Part shown: positions 8,998 through 16,326 of the stretch, in pieces | Position numbering within the stretch: position 1 is the first letter of the stretch | How the letters are laid out: each line of letters opens with the position of its first letter | DNA from: Saprospiraceae bacterium | GTDB taxonomy: Bacteria > Bacteroidota > Bacteroidia > Chitinophagales > Saprospiraceae | Reading direction: 5' to 3' | Assembly (NCBI GenBank): GCA_020631105.1 | Contig: JAHDHW010000033.1 | Span: 1 to 38,415, forward strand | Length of the DNA stretch: 38,415 nucleotides | The notes under the pieces: generated by a model | The model's database searches: none | Told to the model about the DNA's origin: nothing | Seen by the model: only the letters and a program-made list of their open reading frames with translations | Translations under genes and position numbers: made by a program

Positions 8998-9807
8998 CTA
9001 AAAAATTCCACTCCCCTTTTGATCATCAACCTCCATATCATTTTTAAGCTTTTCCGAATCACTTAAATGTTTCTGAATAACCGTTACCGTTTGCTCTGCC
9101 AGTAATTCTAAAATATCCTGACGAGGTTGTAAAAACCTTGAGAAGAGTATATTGCCATTTACTTCTACAGCAATCCTGGCTGAACGGCCACGTGAAGGTA
9201 ACTCTCTGATCGTAATACTAAAGTCTCTGGCTTCAGCAGGAGCTACCCATTTATTGTAAAATATATCATAGAAATCTCTGCCTGTTTTAGAGCGCGTTTC
9301 GTCAAGTATTAATCCGTCTATTTCTAGAGCATCAACTGCATTTCTGGGCTTTTGCTTTTTTTCAGTTTCCTGTTTCGTTTCCTTTTGAGGTGTATTGGGA
9401 CTTGGCAAAGGTTGTAGAGCACGAAACTTTTGCATAAATACCTCATCACTTTTCATTTGCTTAGTAGTGACAATACGTTCATCATCGAATACTTTAAAAT
9501 TTATTTCAAAGGCAGCCGTGGCCCCAAGGTTAATCGTAACATTCGTTAAAGATTTTTCTTCATCAGGCTCCAGTGTAAAGCTTCCTGACTGCGTGGTCAT
9601 CACGTTCCCAGTTGGACCAATTTTCTTAAGTTGTAGCGCATAGCTTAATGCCTGTATTTTTTCTGCCTGGCTTCGTACTAATCCAGTTATTATTGCACTT
9701 CCATCTGCAGCCCGCTGAATATCCAAACTGGATAATACCAACGAAGACTGACCATAGACAGGGCCAGTCAATAAAAGCGAACAGAATAGTAGAGCTATAA
9801 ATCTCAC
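8998..9807 (-). CDS. csgE: CsgE curli chaperone fused to N-terminal CsgH-like domain
   Basis: This 269-residue protein has a signal peptide ending near VYG-Q20. The C-terminal domain (about 161-248) is CsgE: GRDFYDIFYNKW (176-187) and FSITIRELPSRGRSARI, like the GHDFYRAFSDKW and LTINERPSARWGSWI stretches of E. coli CsgE. CsgE caps the CsgG channel and delivers curlin. Typical CsgE is about 130 residues; this one has an extra N-terminal beta-sandwich-like region (about 21-118) and a charged linker (about 120-160). The extra region resembles CsgH, the curlin-aggregation inhibitor of Alphaproteobacteria (a conserved SG-x-FxL-xP-x-E type strand at 74-83). The CsgH identification is by eye and tentative; the CsgE assignment is firm. 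Confidence 0.9.
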   Translation of the reverse strand: MRFIALLFCSLLLTGPVYGQSSLVLSSLDIQRAADGSAIITGLVRSQAEKIQALSYALQLKKIGPTGNVMTTQSGSFTLEPDEEKSLTNVTINLGATAAFEINFKVFDDERIVTTKQMKSDEVFMQKFRALQPLPSPNTPQKETKQETEKKQKPRNAVDALEIDGLILDETRSKTGRDFYDIFYNKWVAPAEARDFSITIRELPSRGRSARIAVEVNGNILFSRFLQPRQDILELLAEQTVTVIQKHLSDSEKLKNDMEVDDQKGSGIF

Positions 9808-9848
9808 TATGAAAATTATTTAATTATCGTGGTAAAAATCGGCTGTAT

Positions 9849-9876
9849 AGGAATTTTATTCCTTTCCGAGGGGGGA
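9849..9876 (-). other. Small hairpin and C6 tract before csgE
   Basis: AGGAAT-TTT-ATTCCT (9849-9863) is a perfect 6-bp hairpin. Next to it, TCCCCCCT on the minus strand (9869-9876) repeats a motif also found upstream of csgG and of the response regulator. Both elements lie between the second curlin and csgE. Function is unknown. Confidence 0.35.
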
Positions 9877-9938
9877 GTTATCATATACTTTTTGCTTACC
9901 TATATCCGACGATATATGGCAGGAAGTAAAGTGAACTT

Positions 9939-10502
9939 CTAATTATTTGGTAAAGGTGTGTCAGACTGTCGGATAATGACTTGTAGGCCATCTCCAATTT
10001 GGTATACAGAAAAAGATTGATTGGATTCTCCTTCAAGGATGTGTTCAATGGAATTATTATTTCCTTCTTGTATGAACTGTGCATCGACATTATCCGTATT
10101 AATCAATTGTTGGATAATCGAGTTACCATCTCCATTCTGAATAATCGCAATATCGCTATTGGTACCGATTAAGTCAAGTTGATAGTTATTATCGTTCCCT
10201 TTTTGTCGAACAATAATTCTATTATTTCCTCCTGACTGAAGAATCTGGAGTAAATTATTATCTCCAGCCTGAAGGATTTTTGCAAGGTTTGCAGCATCAA
10301 TTTGCTGTTCCTGAATTACTTCAGCATCATTTCTGTTACCGATTTGACGGATATTAACAGCATTTTGATTTTGGTATATTTCTTCTTCCAGAAGTTCAGC
10401 AGGAGAAAGGATTACATTACTTCCTGACAAATCTTGTTGTGCAGACAAGCTAGTCACTCCCGACAAAAACAACATGAATAATAAGAAGAACCTTGAAATC
10501 AT
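9939..10502 (-). CDS. Second curlin-repeat subunit (CsgA/CsgB family)
   Basis: I choose the ATG at 10502 (MISRFFLLFMLF, good signal peptide ending SLSAQ) rather than an in-frame ATG at 10550 that would put 16 odd residues in front. That gives 187 residues. The mature part has about six 22-residue curlin repeats with the pattern (I/V)-x-Q-x-G-x-x-N, such as IRQIGNRND, IVRQKGNDNN and FIQEGNNNS, after a non-repeat region (about 22-42; PAELLEEEIYQNQN). The repeats are less regular than in the larger subunit upstream. By position and size it may be the nucleator or minor subunit (CsgB role); this is not provable from sequence. Confidence 0.85.
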   Translation of the reverse strand: MISRFFLLFMLFLSGVTSLSAQQDLSGSNVILSPAELLEEEIYQNQNAVNIRQIGNRNDAEVIQEQQIDAANLAKILQAGDNNLLQILQSGGNNRIIVRQKGNDNNYQLDLIGTNSDIAIIQNGDGNSIIQQLINTDNVDAQFIQEGNNNSIEHILEGESNQSFSVYQIGDGLQVIIRQSDTPLPNN

Positions 10503-10531
10503 AATGATAGAAAAAGTATTAATATTAAAGC

Positions 10532-10566
10532 AACTTACCCGGCAGGGCAATCCTACCAGGTAAGTT
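10532..10566 (-). other. Stem-loop between the two curlin genes
   Basis: AACTTACC (10532-10539) pairs perfectly with GGTAAGTT (10559-10566). An inner GGCAGG/CCTACC stem (41-46 with 52-57, one mismatch) closes on a 5-base loop. The minus-strand transcript then reads GCTTTAATATTAATACTTTTT, a weak U-tract. The 10-mer AAAAAGTATT flanks it on both sides (10511-10520 and 10571-10580). It could act as an attenuator or mRNA-protecting hairpin. Confidence 0.65.
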
Positions 10567-10585
10567 ACTAAAAAAGTATTTACTA

Positions 10586-11431
10586 CTAGTTATCGCGTTG
10601 AGCAACGTTAGCAGAGTTTCTGTTACCAACTTGTTGGATTACAGAAACGTTCTCATCACTTAGCTGAGAGTTAACTGCTTCGTTCTTGTTACCTTCCTGA
10701 ATGATTGAACTTGCGTTCATATCACCATTCTGAGAAAGTACCAATGTGTTGTCATTTCCACTTTGAGATAACTTAGGGTCACCTTCTCCACCAGCGAAGT
10801 TATTCGCTCCGTTTTGTGCAACCACAACAGTGTTATTATCACCTTCTGCTAATAATCCAATATTATTAGAAACTCCATTTTGCTCCATTACAGCAAGAGA
10901 GTTGCTTCCAACCTGAGTTACAAAAGCAGTAGTGTTCTCCCCAATCTGAGATTGAGTAACGATATTATTATCTCCACTTTGTGCCAATTGAACAGTGTTA
11001 CCACCAACTCCTGACTGTTGCTGGATAGCAGTGTTACCACTTCCTTCAGAGAAAATGCTTGCATCACTATCTGCTGCATCAAGTTCCTGACGAGCAGAGT
11101 TGTTGTTTCCATCTTGAGAAATGGCCGCTACATTATTAGCTTCGGTGATCAGCGAGACGGCCTGATTTGAATTTCCTATTTGAGTTACATTCACAGTGTT
11201 CTCACCTCCTGCCATTTCGATTTCTGTTGTGTTTCCAGCTCCAGCTTGATCAACCATGGTCATATTAAGGTCTGAATCTTGGATAACGCTTGCAACGTTA
11301 GTCGAACCAACTTGCAATACATCGGTAGCATTATCATTACCGGTTTGTTTTACGTTACTTTGGTTAGTTTGTGCGAAAGAACAATTAATCGCAAAAAAAC
11401 CAGCAGCAACAAAGAGTGTAATCTTCTTCAT
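10586..11431 (-). CDS. csgA: Major curlin subunit, about 11 amyloid repeats
   Basis: This 281-residue protein has a signal peptide MKKITLFVAAGFFAINCSFA followed by QTNQ. The mature chain is made almost wholly of about eleven 21-24-residue curlin repeats of the form N-x-(A/T)-x-(V/I)-x-Q-x-G-x-x-N, for example LQVGSTN, VTQIGNSN, ISQDGNNN, LAQSGDNN and IQEGNKN, ending VAQRDN. E. coli CsgA has five repeats and 151 residues, so this fibre subunit is about twice as long. One unit (FAGGEGDPKLSQSGNDN) is short and Gly-rich and may form a break or turn. It should be exported by CsgG and polymerise into extracellular amyloid for biofilm matrix. It is the first structural gene after the regulator. Confidence 0.9.
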   Translation of the reverse strand: MKKITLFVAAGFFAINCSFAQTNQSNVKQTGNDNATDVLQVGSTNVASVIQDSDLNMTMVDQAGAGNTTEIEMAGGENTVNVTQIGNSNQAVSLITEANNVAAISQDGNNNSARQELDAADSDASIFSEGSGNTAIQQQSGVGGNTVQLAQSGDNNIVTQSQIGENTTAFVTQVGSNSLAVMEQNGVSNNIGLLAEGDNNTVVVAQNGANNFAGGEGDPKLSQSGNDNTLVLSQNGDMNASSIIQEGNKNEAVNSQLSDENVSVIQQVGNRNSANVAQRDN

Positions 11432-11596
11432 TTTGAATAGAATAGTTTTAATGTTAATGAATTTTAAATATCTAATACAGTCCCAGGTCGATATTCAACA
11501 GATCAACAAAGTCCTGAAATAGGCATACTTGAAATAACTAGAGAGATTGTTTTACTGGTAAGACTGTGTGTATGTTCTTTTGGTGCGGTGTGTAAA

Positions 11597-11609
11597 ACTT
11601 ACGATAAGT
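11597..11609. promoter_or_regulatory. Palindrome at the predicted csgA transcription start
   Basis: ACTTA-CGA-TAAGT is a perfect 5-bp inverted repeat directly downstream of the candidate -7 box at 11617-11624. It could be an operator or the 5' end hairpin of the leader. Confidence 0.35.
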
Positions 11610-11616
11610 AGATGGA

Positions 11617-11624
11617 CAAATATA
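11617..11624 (-). promoter_or_regulatory. Candidate -7 box of the csgA promoter
   Basis: On the minus strand this reads TATATTTG, a match to TAnnTTTG. No TTTG -33 element lies at 17-23 bases upstream, which fits an activator-dependent promoter. Start would be near 11610, giving a leader of about 180 bases before the csgA ATG. Confidence 0.45.
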
Positions 11625-11646
11625 TACTTAATCAAAGAGTTATCTC

Positions 11647-11663
11647 ATACGGCGAACCCGTAT
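11647..11663. promoter_or_regulatory. Palindrome 1 of a tandem operator-like pair
   Basis: ATACGG-CGAAC-CCGTAT is a perfect 6-bp inverted repeat. Its centre is about 45 bp upstream of the start predicted from the TATATTTG box, the usual position for a class II activator. It lies between the response-regulator gene and csgA. Confidence 0.55.
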
Positions 11664-11670
11664 TTTCGTC

Positions 11671-11685
11671 TACGGGAATCCCGTA
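11671..11685. promoter_or_regulatory. Palindrome 2 of a tandem operator-like pair
   Basis: TACGGG-AAT-CCCGTA is a perfect 6-bp inverted repeat sharing the TACGG/CCGTA arms of palindrome 1. The centres are 23 bp apart, about two helical turns. It is 8 bp past the stop codon of the response regulator, so a termination role is an alternative, but no T-run follows on the minus strand. Confidence 0.55.
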
Positions 11686-11692
11686 TTTCTGC

Positions 11693-12349
11693 TTATGCGA
11701 TTTTTTCTTTTTGTAAATAATTAAAGTAATACTTTGCCAGACCAATAATGTTTCTTACATCTAGTTTTTGGATAAGGTTTCGTTTATGGGTTTCAACAGT
11801 CCTGGGACTGATAAATAATCTTTCGGCAATATCTTTATTCGTAAGTTCTTCTTCAACGACGTATTGAAGAATTTGCTGCTCCCTACTCGTTAGCAGCTTT
11901 ATAGGATTCATTACTTTTTGCTTAGCTTCTTTTCCGAGTTGCATTAGTGCTGTCGCTATTTCATTCGAAAAATAAGTCTTTCCTTTTTTCACTCTTCGGA
12001 TTGCAATAGTCATCTCTTCAAGATCTGTTTCTTTTAAGAGGTATCCCATCGCACCATGCTCCATCATCTTTTGGACATACCCAGGAAGTGCATGTGCAGA
12101 AAAACCTATAATCTTTAATGCTGGAAATATAGGGAGGATATTCTTTGTGAATTCAATTCCACTCCCTTTCCCGAGCTGCATATCCATCAGTATGATGTCG
12201 ACATTGCCTTTTTCACAAAGACTAAACAACTTTTGATAATCATTTACAACTGCCAGCACACGAAATTCCTGCTGTCGGGATAACAAATGTTTTAAACCTT
12301 CCCCCAATAATGCATGATCATCTACGATCACTATATTTAGTTGATCCAC
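11693..12349 (-). CDS. NarL/LuxR-type response regulator next to curli genes
   Basis: This 218-residue protein has a receiver domain (about 5-120) with the acidic pocket D10/D11, phospho-acceptor D56 (ILMDMQ), the switch serine in GFSAH and K106 in YLLKE. The C-terminal LuxR helix-turn-helix (about 150-212) contains LTSREQQIL and the recognition helix ISPRTVETHKRNLIQKL. It should bind DNA as a phosphorylation-controlled dimer. It sits immediately upstream of the curlin genes on the same strand, the place occupied functionally by csgD in enterobacteria, and palindromes suited to a LuxR dimer follow its stop codon. No sensor kinase is in the window. Regulation of curli is inferred from position. 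Confidence 0.92.
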   Translation of the reverse strand: MDQLNIVIVDDHALLGEGLKHLLSRQQEFRVLAVVNDYQKLFSLCEKGNVDIILMDMQLGKGSGIEFTKNILPIFPALKIIGFSAHALPGYVQKMMEHGAMGYLLKETDLEEMTIAIRRVKKGKTYFSNEIATALMQLGKEAKQKVMNPIKLLTSREQQILQYVVEEELTNKDIAERLFISPRTVETHKRNLIQKLDVRNIIGLAKYYFNYLQKEKIA

Positions 12350-12384
12350 AGTAATTGTTTTAAAAAAATTAATAAGAATTCAAG

Positions 12385-12398
12385 CCGACGAATGTCGG
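12385..12398. promoter_or_regulatory. Inverted repeat upstream of the response regulator
   Basis: CCGAC-GAAT-GTCGG lies 36 bp upstream of the regulator ATG. It may be an operator. The wider gap 12350-12851 is AT-rich and holds a C6 tract on the minus strand (12462-12467) and a second hairpin, AAGCTAATCC/GGATTATAGCTT (12754-12777), 75 bp before the peroxidase gene. I see no convincing gene in it. Confidence 0.35.
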
Positions 12399-12851
12399 AA
12401 TAGGAGATTGATGTGTAAAGGCAAAGAGGAAATTACGGTAAAGTGTAAGTATTTTCGAAGAGGGGGGATGAAAATAAAAAACACTTATAATGACAAATCA
12501 AATATAGTTATATTAAATGACTTTTATACTAGACTCAGCAATAAATACACTAAAAATAGTACTTACTTTGTCAAAAAGCCGTTAAAGCAAAGTAGTTCAA
12601 CTTGATATTTCGACAAATAATTTGCAACTTATAACTATCAAATAATATATAAGCTAAAAACTAAAATACGAACTTACATTTTTACTGTTCCTCAAAAACC
12701 TAAAACGTCTATACTACTTCTTCGTTCTTATCCTGAGTATTTCTTATAAAGCCAAGCTAATCCCCGGATTATAGCTTAATCCTTTTCGAACTTTTGTTAC
12801 TTATTTCAGTTTTAGGGTCTAAACAGTAATAATGGCATAAAGTCTAAGCCC

Positions 12852-14243
12852 ATGAAAAAAACTTTCTACACTACCCTATTATTACTTGCTATAGTAGTTA
12901 TCGGACAAGCTTTAAGCGGTCCTCCTAAGAAAGTATTAGTATTACCCCCTGATCAGGGTGAGCTAAATCTTCCTGAGGTTGCCTTTGACTATAGCCCTGA
13001 TATCCCACAACACATCAATGATTTTATACTTGGCTGGGGTGCTAATAATGGTACGCTGAATTCCATCGATGATCAAATCGCTACGCTGGGCCGGGTCCTT
13101 TTCTACGACAATCGTTTATCGGATGATAATTCACTCTCATGTGCTAGTTGTCATCAACAAGCTTTTGCTTTCTCTGATGACAAAGTATTCAGTGAGGGCA
13201 TTGATGGTATACTCACCACTCGTAATACAATGCCGCTAAATGATTTAGGTTGGCAGATTGGCCAAAGTTTCTTTTGGGATTTCCGCTCTGCTAGTTTGAA
13301 TGATGCAGTACTTCAACCCATTCTTGCGACACATGAACTAGGAAAGCAAATGCCTGATCTTATCAATAAACTAGAAGCGGCCGATGAATATCGAACCTTG
13401 TTCGAAAATGCTTTTGGTGATGATGAAATTACGCAGCAAAGAATTACGCATTCACTTGCTAGTTTTATTAATTCGATGGTTTCCTTTGAATCTCGCTACG
13501 ATCAACATTTGGCTGGCAGTATCGAACTCACCGAGAGTGAATCGCTTGGCATGGATCTCTTCAATGGGAATTGTGGCTTTTGCCACGTTACTCCACATTT
13601 AGGTGTTACGGATCCTTTTGGCTTTTTCCCTGGTGGAAATAATGGATTAGATTCAGTTTTTACAGACCTGGGTATGGGTGGCTGGACTGGAGATGATTTT
13701 TTAAACGGTGTATTTCGCGCACCATCCTTAAGAAATACTGCTGTAACTGCACCTTATATGCATGATGGAAGATTCGAAACACTAGAAGATGTTATTGATT
13801 TTTATAGTGATGAGGTGATTCCTAATGAAGGTTCCGTTTTTAATTGGATCTTCGGGGAAGACTTCACAGGTTATGGATTTTCGGATGGAGAAAAAATAGA
13901 TTTACTTGCTTTCCTAAAAACCTTAACGGATCAAAATCTTCTGGACAACGAAAAATGGTCCAATCCCTGGACAGGAACAGTCACCAGTTTGGATGACTTT
14001 GTACTAAAAGGAATCAATGTCTATCCCAACCCAACTGAGGATCATTTGGTTATTGAACTGAACAATTCCGAAAGAATAACGTATAACATTAATATTCTTG
14101 ATGCTCAGGGCCGATTAGTTCAATCATTTGAGACCAATGAGCAGCAATTAAATATTGCCCGAGGAAGCTTGCCAGCAGGAGTATATGAACTACAAGCAAC
14201 GACTGGAGCACTACAAAAAACTTTTAAAATTATCTATCAATAA
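12852..14243 (+). CDS. Dihaem cytochrome c peroxidase (MauG/CcpA family), T9SS cargo
   Basis: This 463-residue protein has a signal peptide (about 1-22). It carries two haem c sites: C97-AS-C100-H101 and C241-GF-C244-H245. APYMHDGRF (300-308) gives M303 as likely axial ligand of the second haem, and the PSLRNTAVTAPYMHDG block is the family signature. The enzyme should reduce hydrogen peroxide with electrons from periplasmic or surface donors, or act as a MauG-like oxidase. A type A T9SS sorting domain (about 390-463; INVYPNPTEDHLVIEL, ending LQKTFKIIYQ) predicts export to the cell surface, unusual compared with periplasmic proteobacterial enzymes. A terminator follows at 14293-14322. Confidence 0.93.
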   Translation: MKKTFYTTLLLLAIVVIGQALSGPPKKVLVLPPDQGELNLPEVAFDYSPDIPQHINDFILGWGANNGTLNSIDDQIATLGRVLFYDNRLSDDNSLSCASCHQQAFAFSDDKVFSEGIDGILTTRNTMPLNDLGWQIGQSFFWDFRSASLNDAVLQPILATHELGKQMPDLINKLEAADEYRTLFENAFGDDEITQQRITHSLASFINSMVSFESRYDQHLAGSIELTESESLGMDLFNGNCGFCHVTPHLGVTDPFGFFPGGNNGLDSVFTDLGMGGWTGDDFLNGVFRAPSLRNTAVTAPYMHDGRFETLEDVIDFYSDEVIPNEGSVFNWIFGEDFTGYGFSDGEKIDLLAFLKTLTDQNLLDNEKWSNPWTGTVTSLDDFVLKGINVYPNPTEDHLVIELNNSERITYNINILDAQGRLVQSFETNEQQLNIARGSLPAGVYELQATTGALQKTFKIIYQ

Positions 14244-14292
14244 CTTACCTCTTATAACGAAATACTTAAGTTGATTATCACCTATTTGAAAG

Positions 14293-14322
14293 CTGCCTTG
14301 AATAAATCAAGGCAGTTTTTTT
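14293..14322 (+). terminator. Rho-independent terminator of the peroxidase gene
   Basis: CTGCCTTGA (14293-14301) and TCAAGGCAG (14307-14315) form a perfect 9-bp stem with a 5-base loop. Seven T residues follow. Confidence 0.88.
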
Positions 14323-14358
14323 ATTATGGCTTAAGCGAAAAACAACTGCTTTTAAAGT

Positions 14359-14376
14359 TCAGCGAACGTCCTTTAC
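14359..14376 (-). repeat. Copy D (fragment) of the dispersed repeat
   Basis: On the minus strand AGTAAAGGACGTTCGCTGA resembles AGTAAACGTTCGCTGA at 2821-2836 in copy B, with two inserted bases. It is the weakest member of the set. Confidence 0.3.
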
Positions 14377-14421
14377 TCAATAGATATAGCCTTTAAACCA
14401 AAAATACCGTACCTTTCATCT

Positions 14422-14883
14422 ATGAAAAAATGGATACTTTTTTTTGTGCTCTGTGGCATTAGTTGTCTAACTAAAGCACAAGATTTATACGGCCACTGGG
14501 AGGGTATCATTACCCAAGGTAAGGATCAGTTCAAATTTGAGATAACTATCGAGAAAGGCACGAGAAAAACACCATTTATCCTAGGGTGTAGAGCTTGTCC
14601 ACGACTAGAGGGAAGTATTACGGATTATCGTGATCTTGAAAAAATCATCAACTTTTATGGCATCATCAATGTAGACGGAACTATTAACCTGGTAGATGCC
14701 AAAATCAAAAATAATGAACAAGAAGAAAACCTCAACCGAGGTAAGTACCAGTTATTTCTGGAAATGAAAGCCGGAGAACCCTGGCTCACTGGATACTGGC
14801 AAGATTACAACAAAAAAGCCCATAAAAAGGGCCAGGGAAGAATCTATCTCAAAAGATTAAAAATCAATAATAATAAAGCCTGA
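14422..14883 (+). CDS. Small secreted beta-rich protein of unknown function
   Basis: This 153-residue protein has a signal peptide MKKWILFFVLCGISCLTKA followed by QDLYGHWEG. The opening DLYGHWEGII resembles the first strand of lipocalin-like or avidin-like small barrels (G-x-W), with alternating strands after it. Two cysteines form a CxxC (C56, C59; GCRACPRLEG). The C-terminus is very basic. It is followed after 5 bp by the dehydrogenase gene, so the two are probably co-transcribed, though they act in different compartments. I do not recognise the family. Confidence 0.75.
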   Translation: MKKWILFFVLCGISCLTKAQDLYGHWEGIITQGKDQFKFEITIEKGTRKTPFILGCRACPRLEGSITDYRDLEKIINFYGIINVDGTINLVDAKIKNNEQEENLNRGKYQLFLEMKAGEPWLTGYWQDYNKKAHKKGQGRIYLKRLKINNNKA

Positions 14884-14888
14884 CAACA

Positions 14889-15647
14889 TTGCAATTTAAG
14901 AACAAAACCGTACTTGTAACCGGAGGCTCTCGCGGTATAGGACGTGCAGTTGCATTTGCATTTGCCACACGTGGAGCCAACGTTTGTATCTCTTATGTAA
15001 AAAACGAACTCGAAGCAAAAGCAACCATTAACATTCTTCCCCCTGGTGATCATCGAGCCTTTCAGGCTGATGTCCAAAACCCTGAAGCTATTCGGCAATT
15101 AATTAATAAAATTGCGATCACCTATGGAAGCCTTGATATCGTTGTCAATAATGCTGGAATTTTTGAACCGCATCCAATTGACAAAGTGACTTACCCCAAC
15201 TGGCAGGAAGCCTGGCAAAAAACATTAAATGTAAATCTTATTGGCCCTGCAAATGTCTCTTATTGTGCCGCTCAATATATGATGATCCACGGAGGTGGTA
15301 GAATCATTAATATTTCCTCACGTGGCGCTTTTAGAGGAGAACCTGATCAACCTGCTTATGGAGCTTCAAAAGCAGGATTAAATGCCATGAGTCAGTCTCT
15401 CGCACAAGCACTTGCTCCACATAATATATTTGTCGGAGTCGTTGCGCCCGGATTCGTAAATACGGATATGGCCAAGCCCATTCTCAGCGGTCCGCAGGGA
15501 TCAGCGATAAAAAATCAAAGTCCCCTTGGTAGAGTTGCCCAGCCCGAAGAAGTAGCAATGGCGGTTATGTTTCTAGCAGCAGAAGGTACTGAGTTTATGA
15601 CGGGAGCTATTCTGGATGTAAATGGAGCGAGTTACCTGAGAAGTTAG
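14889..15647 (+). CDS. Short-chain dehydrogenase/reductase with TTG start
   Basis: This 252-residue classical SDR has the cofactor loop TGGSRGIG (11-18), the NNAG motif (87-90), catalytic Ser143/144 (NISSRG) and the YGASK pair Y157/K161. The PG motif follows near VVAPGFVNTDM. It is closest in appearance to FabG-like 3-oxoacyl reductases, but the substrate cannot be read from sequence. R15 after the glycine-rich turn suggests NADP preference. The start is TTG at 14889. An in-frame stop at 14874-14876 leaves only CTG at 14880 as an alternative, and there is no ATG before the Rossmann strand. Its stop codon is 2 bp from the convergent AlkD-like gene. Confidence 0.92.
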   Translation: MQFKNKTVLVTGGSRGIGRAVAFAFATRGANVCISYVKNELEAKATINILPPGDHRAFQADVQNPEAIRQLINKIAITYGSLDIVVNNAGIFEPHPIDKVTYPNWQEAWQKTLNVNLIGPANVSYCAAQYMMIHGGGRIINISSRGAFRGEPDQPAYGASKAGLNAMSQSLAQALAPHNIFVGVVAPGFVNTDMAKPILSGPQGSAIKNQSPLGRVAQPEEVAMAVMFLAAEGTEFMTGAILDVNGASYLRS

Positions 15648-15649
15648 TT

Positions 15650-16318
15650 TTATACATATTTACTGCCCTCCCGAATGGTTAGATTGGATAATTGATCGCG
15701 GTTACTTTCTATAAACTGCCGGACGACTATGGGATTATATTTACTATACTGTCGAAGCGCCCAGCCAGCAGCTTTCTGGATAAAAAACTCTTTACTATTC
15801 GCATGTCGCAAAATAAATTTCCCCAATTGCGCAAAGTCCGTTTGCTCCCGATATTTTAATTGGTACAAAATAGAAGATCGAATTAGCCAAATATTATCGG
15901 ATTGATTCCATCTCTCCACAGTAGGTATCAATAGATCAGGGAATCGTTCAAATAGCTTACCCGCGCCATTAGGTGCTAACCAGTCTACTGTATCCCACCA
16001 CGATTTTTTTAGAATGAGTGCTTCAAAGAGCAGAAGAAAAGAAGCATCCCAACTACGCACACGTTTTCCAAGGAATTCCATTGCGCAATATTGAAACTCC
16101 CTATGCGGATTTTCCCAAAGCAGATGAGCTAATAATTTGAGCTCCTCCCCTTCTGGAATGCTATTTTGTCGTAGAAAAGATTTTATAAGGGATTTCCGGA
16201 GTGGGCTTTTTATTCCGAGAAACTCAAAATGATGCTTCATATAGGCTTTCATCGCTTCGCTGTGCTCCAGGTCGCGATGGCCCTCCAGATGATGTACAAA
16301 TGCTTTATAAAACTGCAT
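15650..16318 (-). CDS. AlkD-like DNA alkylation repair glycosylase
   Basis: This 222-residue all-helical HEAT-repeat protein belongs to the DNA alkylation repair family. Key residues of Bacillus cereus AlkD (W109, D113, R148, W187) have counterparts at nearly identical spacing: W108 and D112 in SWWDTVDWLA, R147 in NIWLIRSS and W186 in AAGWALRQYSK. AlkD removes bulky and cationic N3/N7-alkyl purines without base flipping. It lies 8 bp downstream of an unrelated lipoprotein gene on the same strand, so it may share that transcript. It is cytosolic with no signal peptide. Confidence 0.93.
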   Translation of the reverse strand: MQFYKAFVHHLEGHRDLEHSEAMKAYMKHHFEFLGIKSPLRKSLIKSFLRQNSIPEGEELKLLAHLLWENPHREFQYCAMEFLGKRVRSWDASFLLLFEALILKKSWWDTVDWLAPNGAGKLFERFPDLLIPTVERWNQSDNIWLIRSSILYQLKYREQTDFAQLGKFILRHANSKEFFIQKAAGWALRQYSKYNPIVVRQFIESNRDQLSNLTIREGSKYV

Positions 16319-16326
16319 TGATGTGA

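Noticed and set aside
10503-10550. Upstream ATG (10550) for the second curlin
   Set aside because: Adds 16 residues before an ideal signal peptide and overlaps the inter-cistronic hairpin.
10586-11431. Curlin repeats as DNA-level tandem repeats or CRISPR-like array
   Set aside because: The repetition is at protein level; the DNA units are diverged and in frame in a signal-peptide-bearing gene.
12408-12605. 65-residue plus-strand frame upstream of the peroxidase gene
   Set aside because: No signal peptide, domain or promoter; composition (Lys/Asn/Thr-rich) is what AT-rich intergenic DNA yields.
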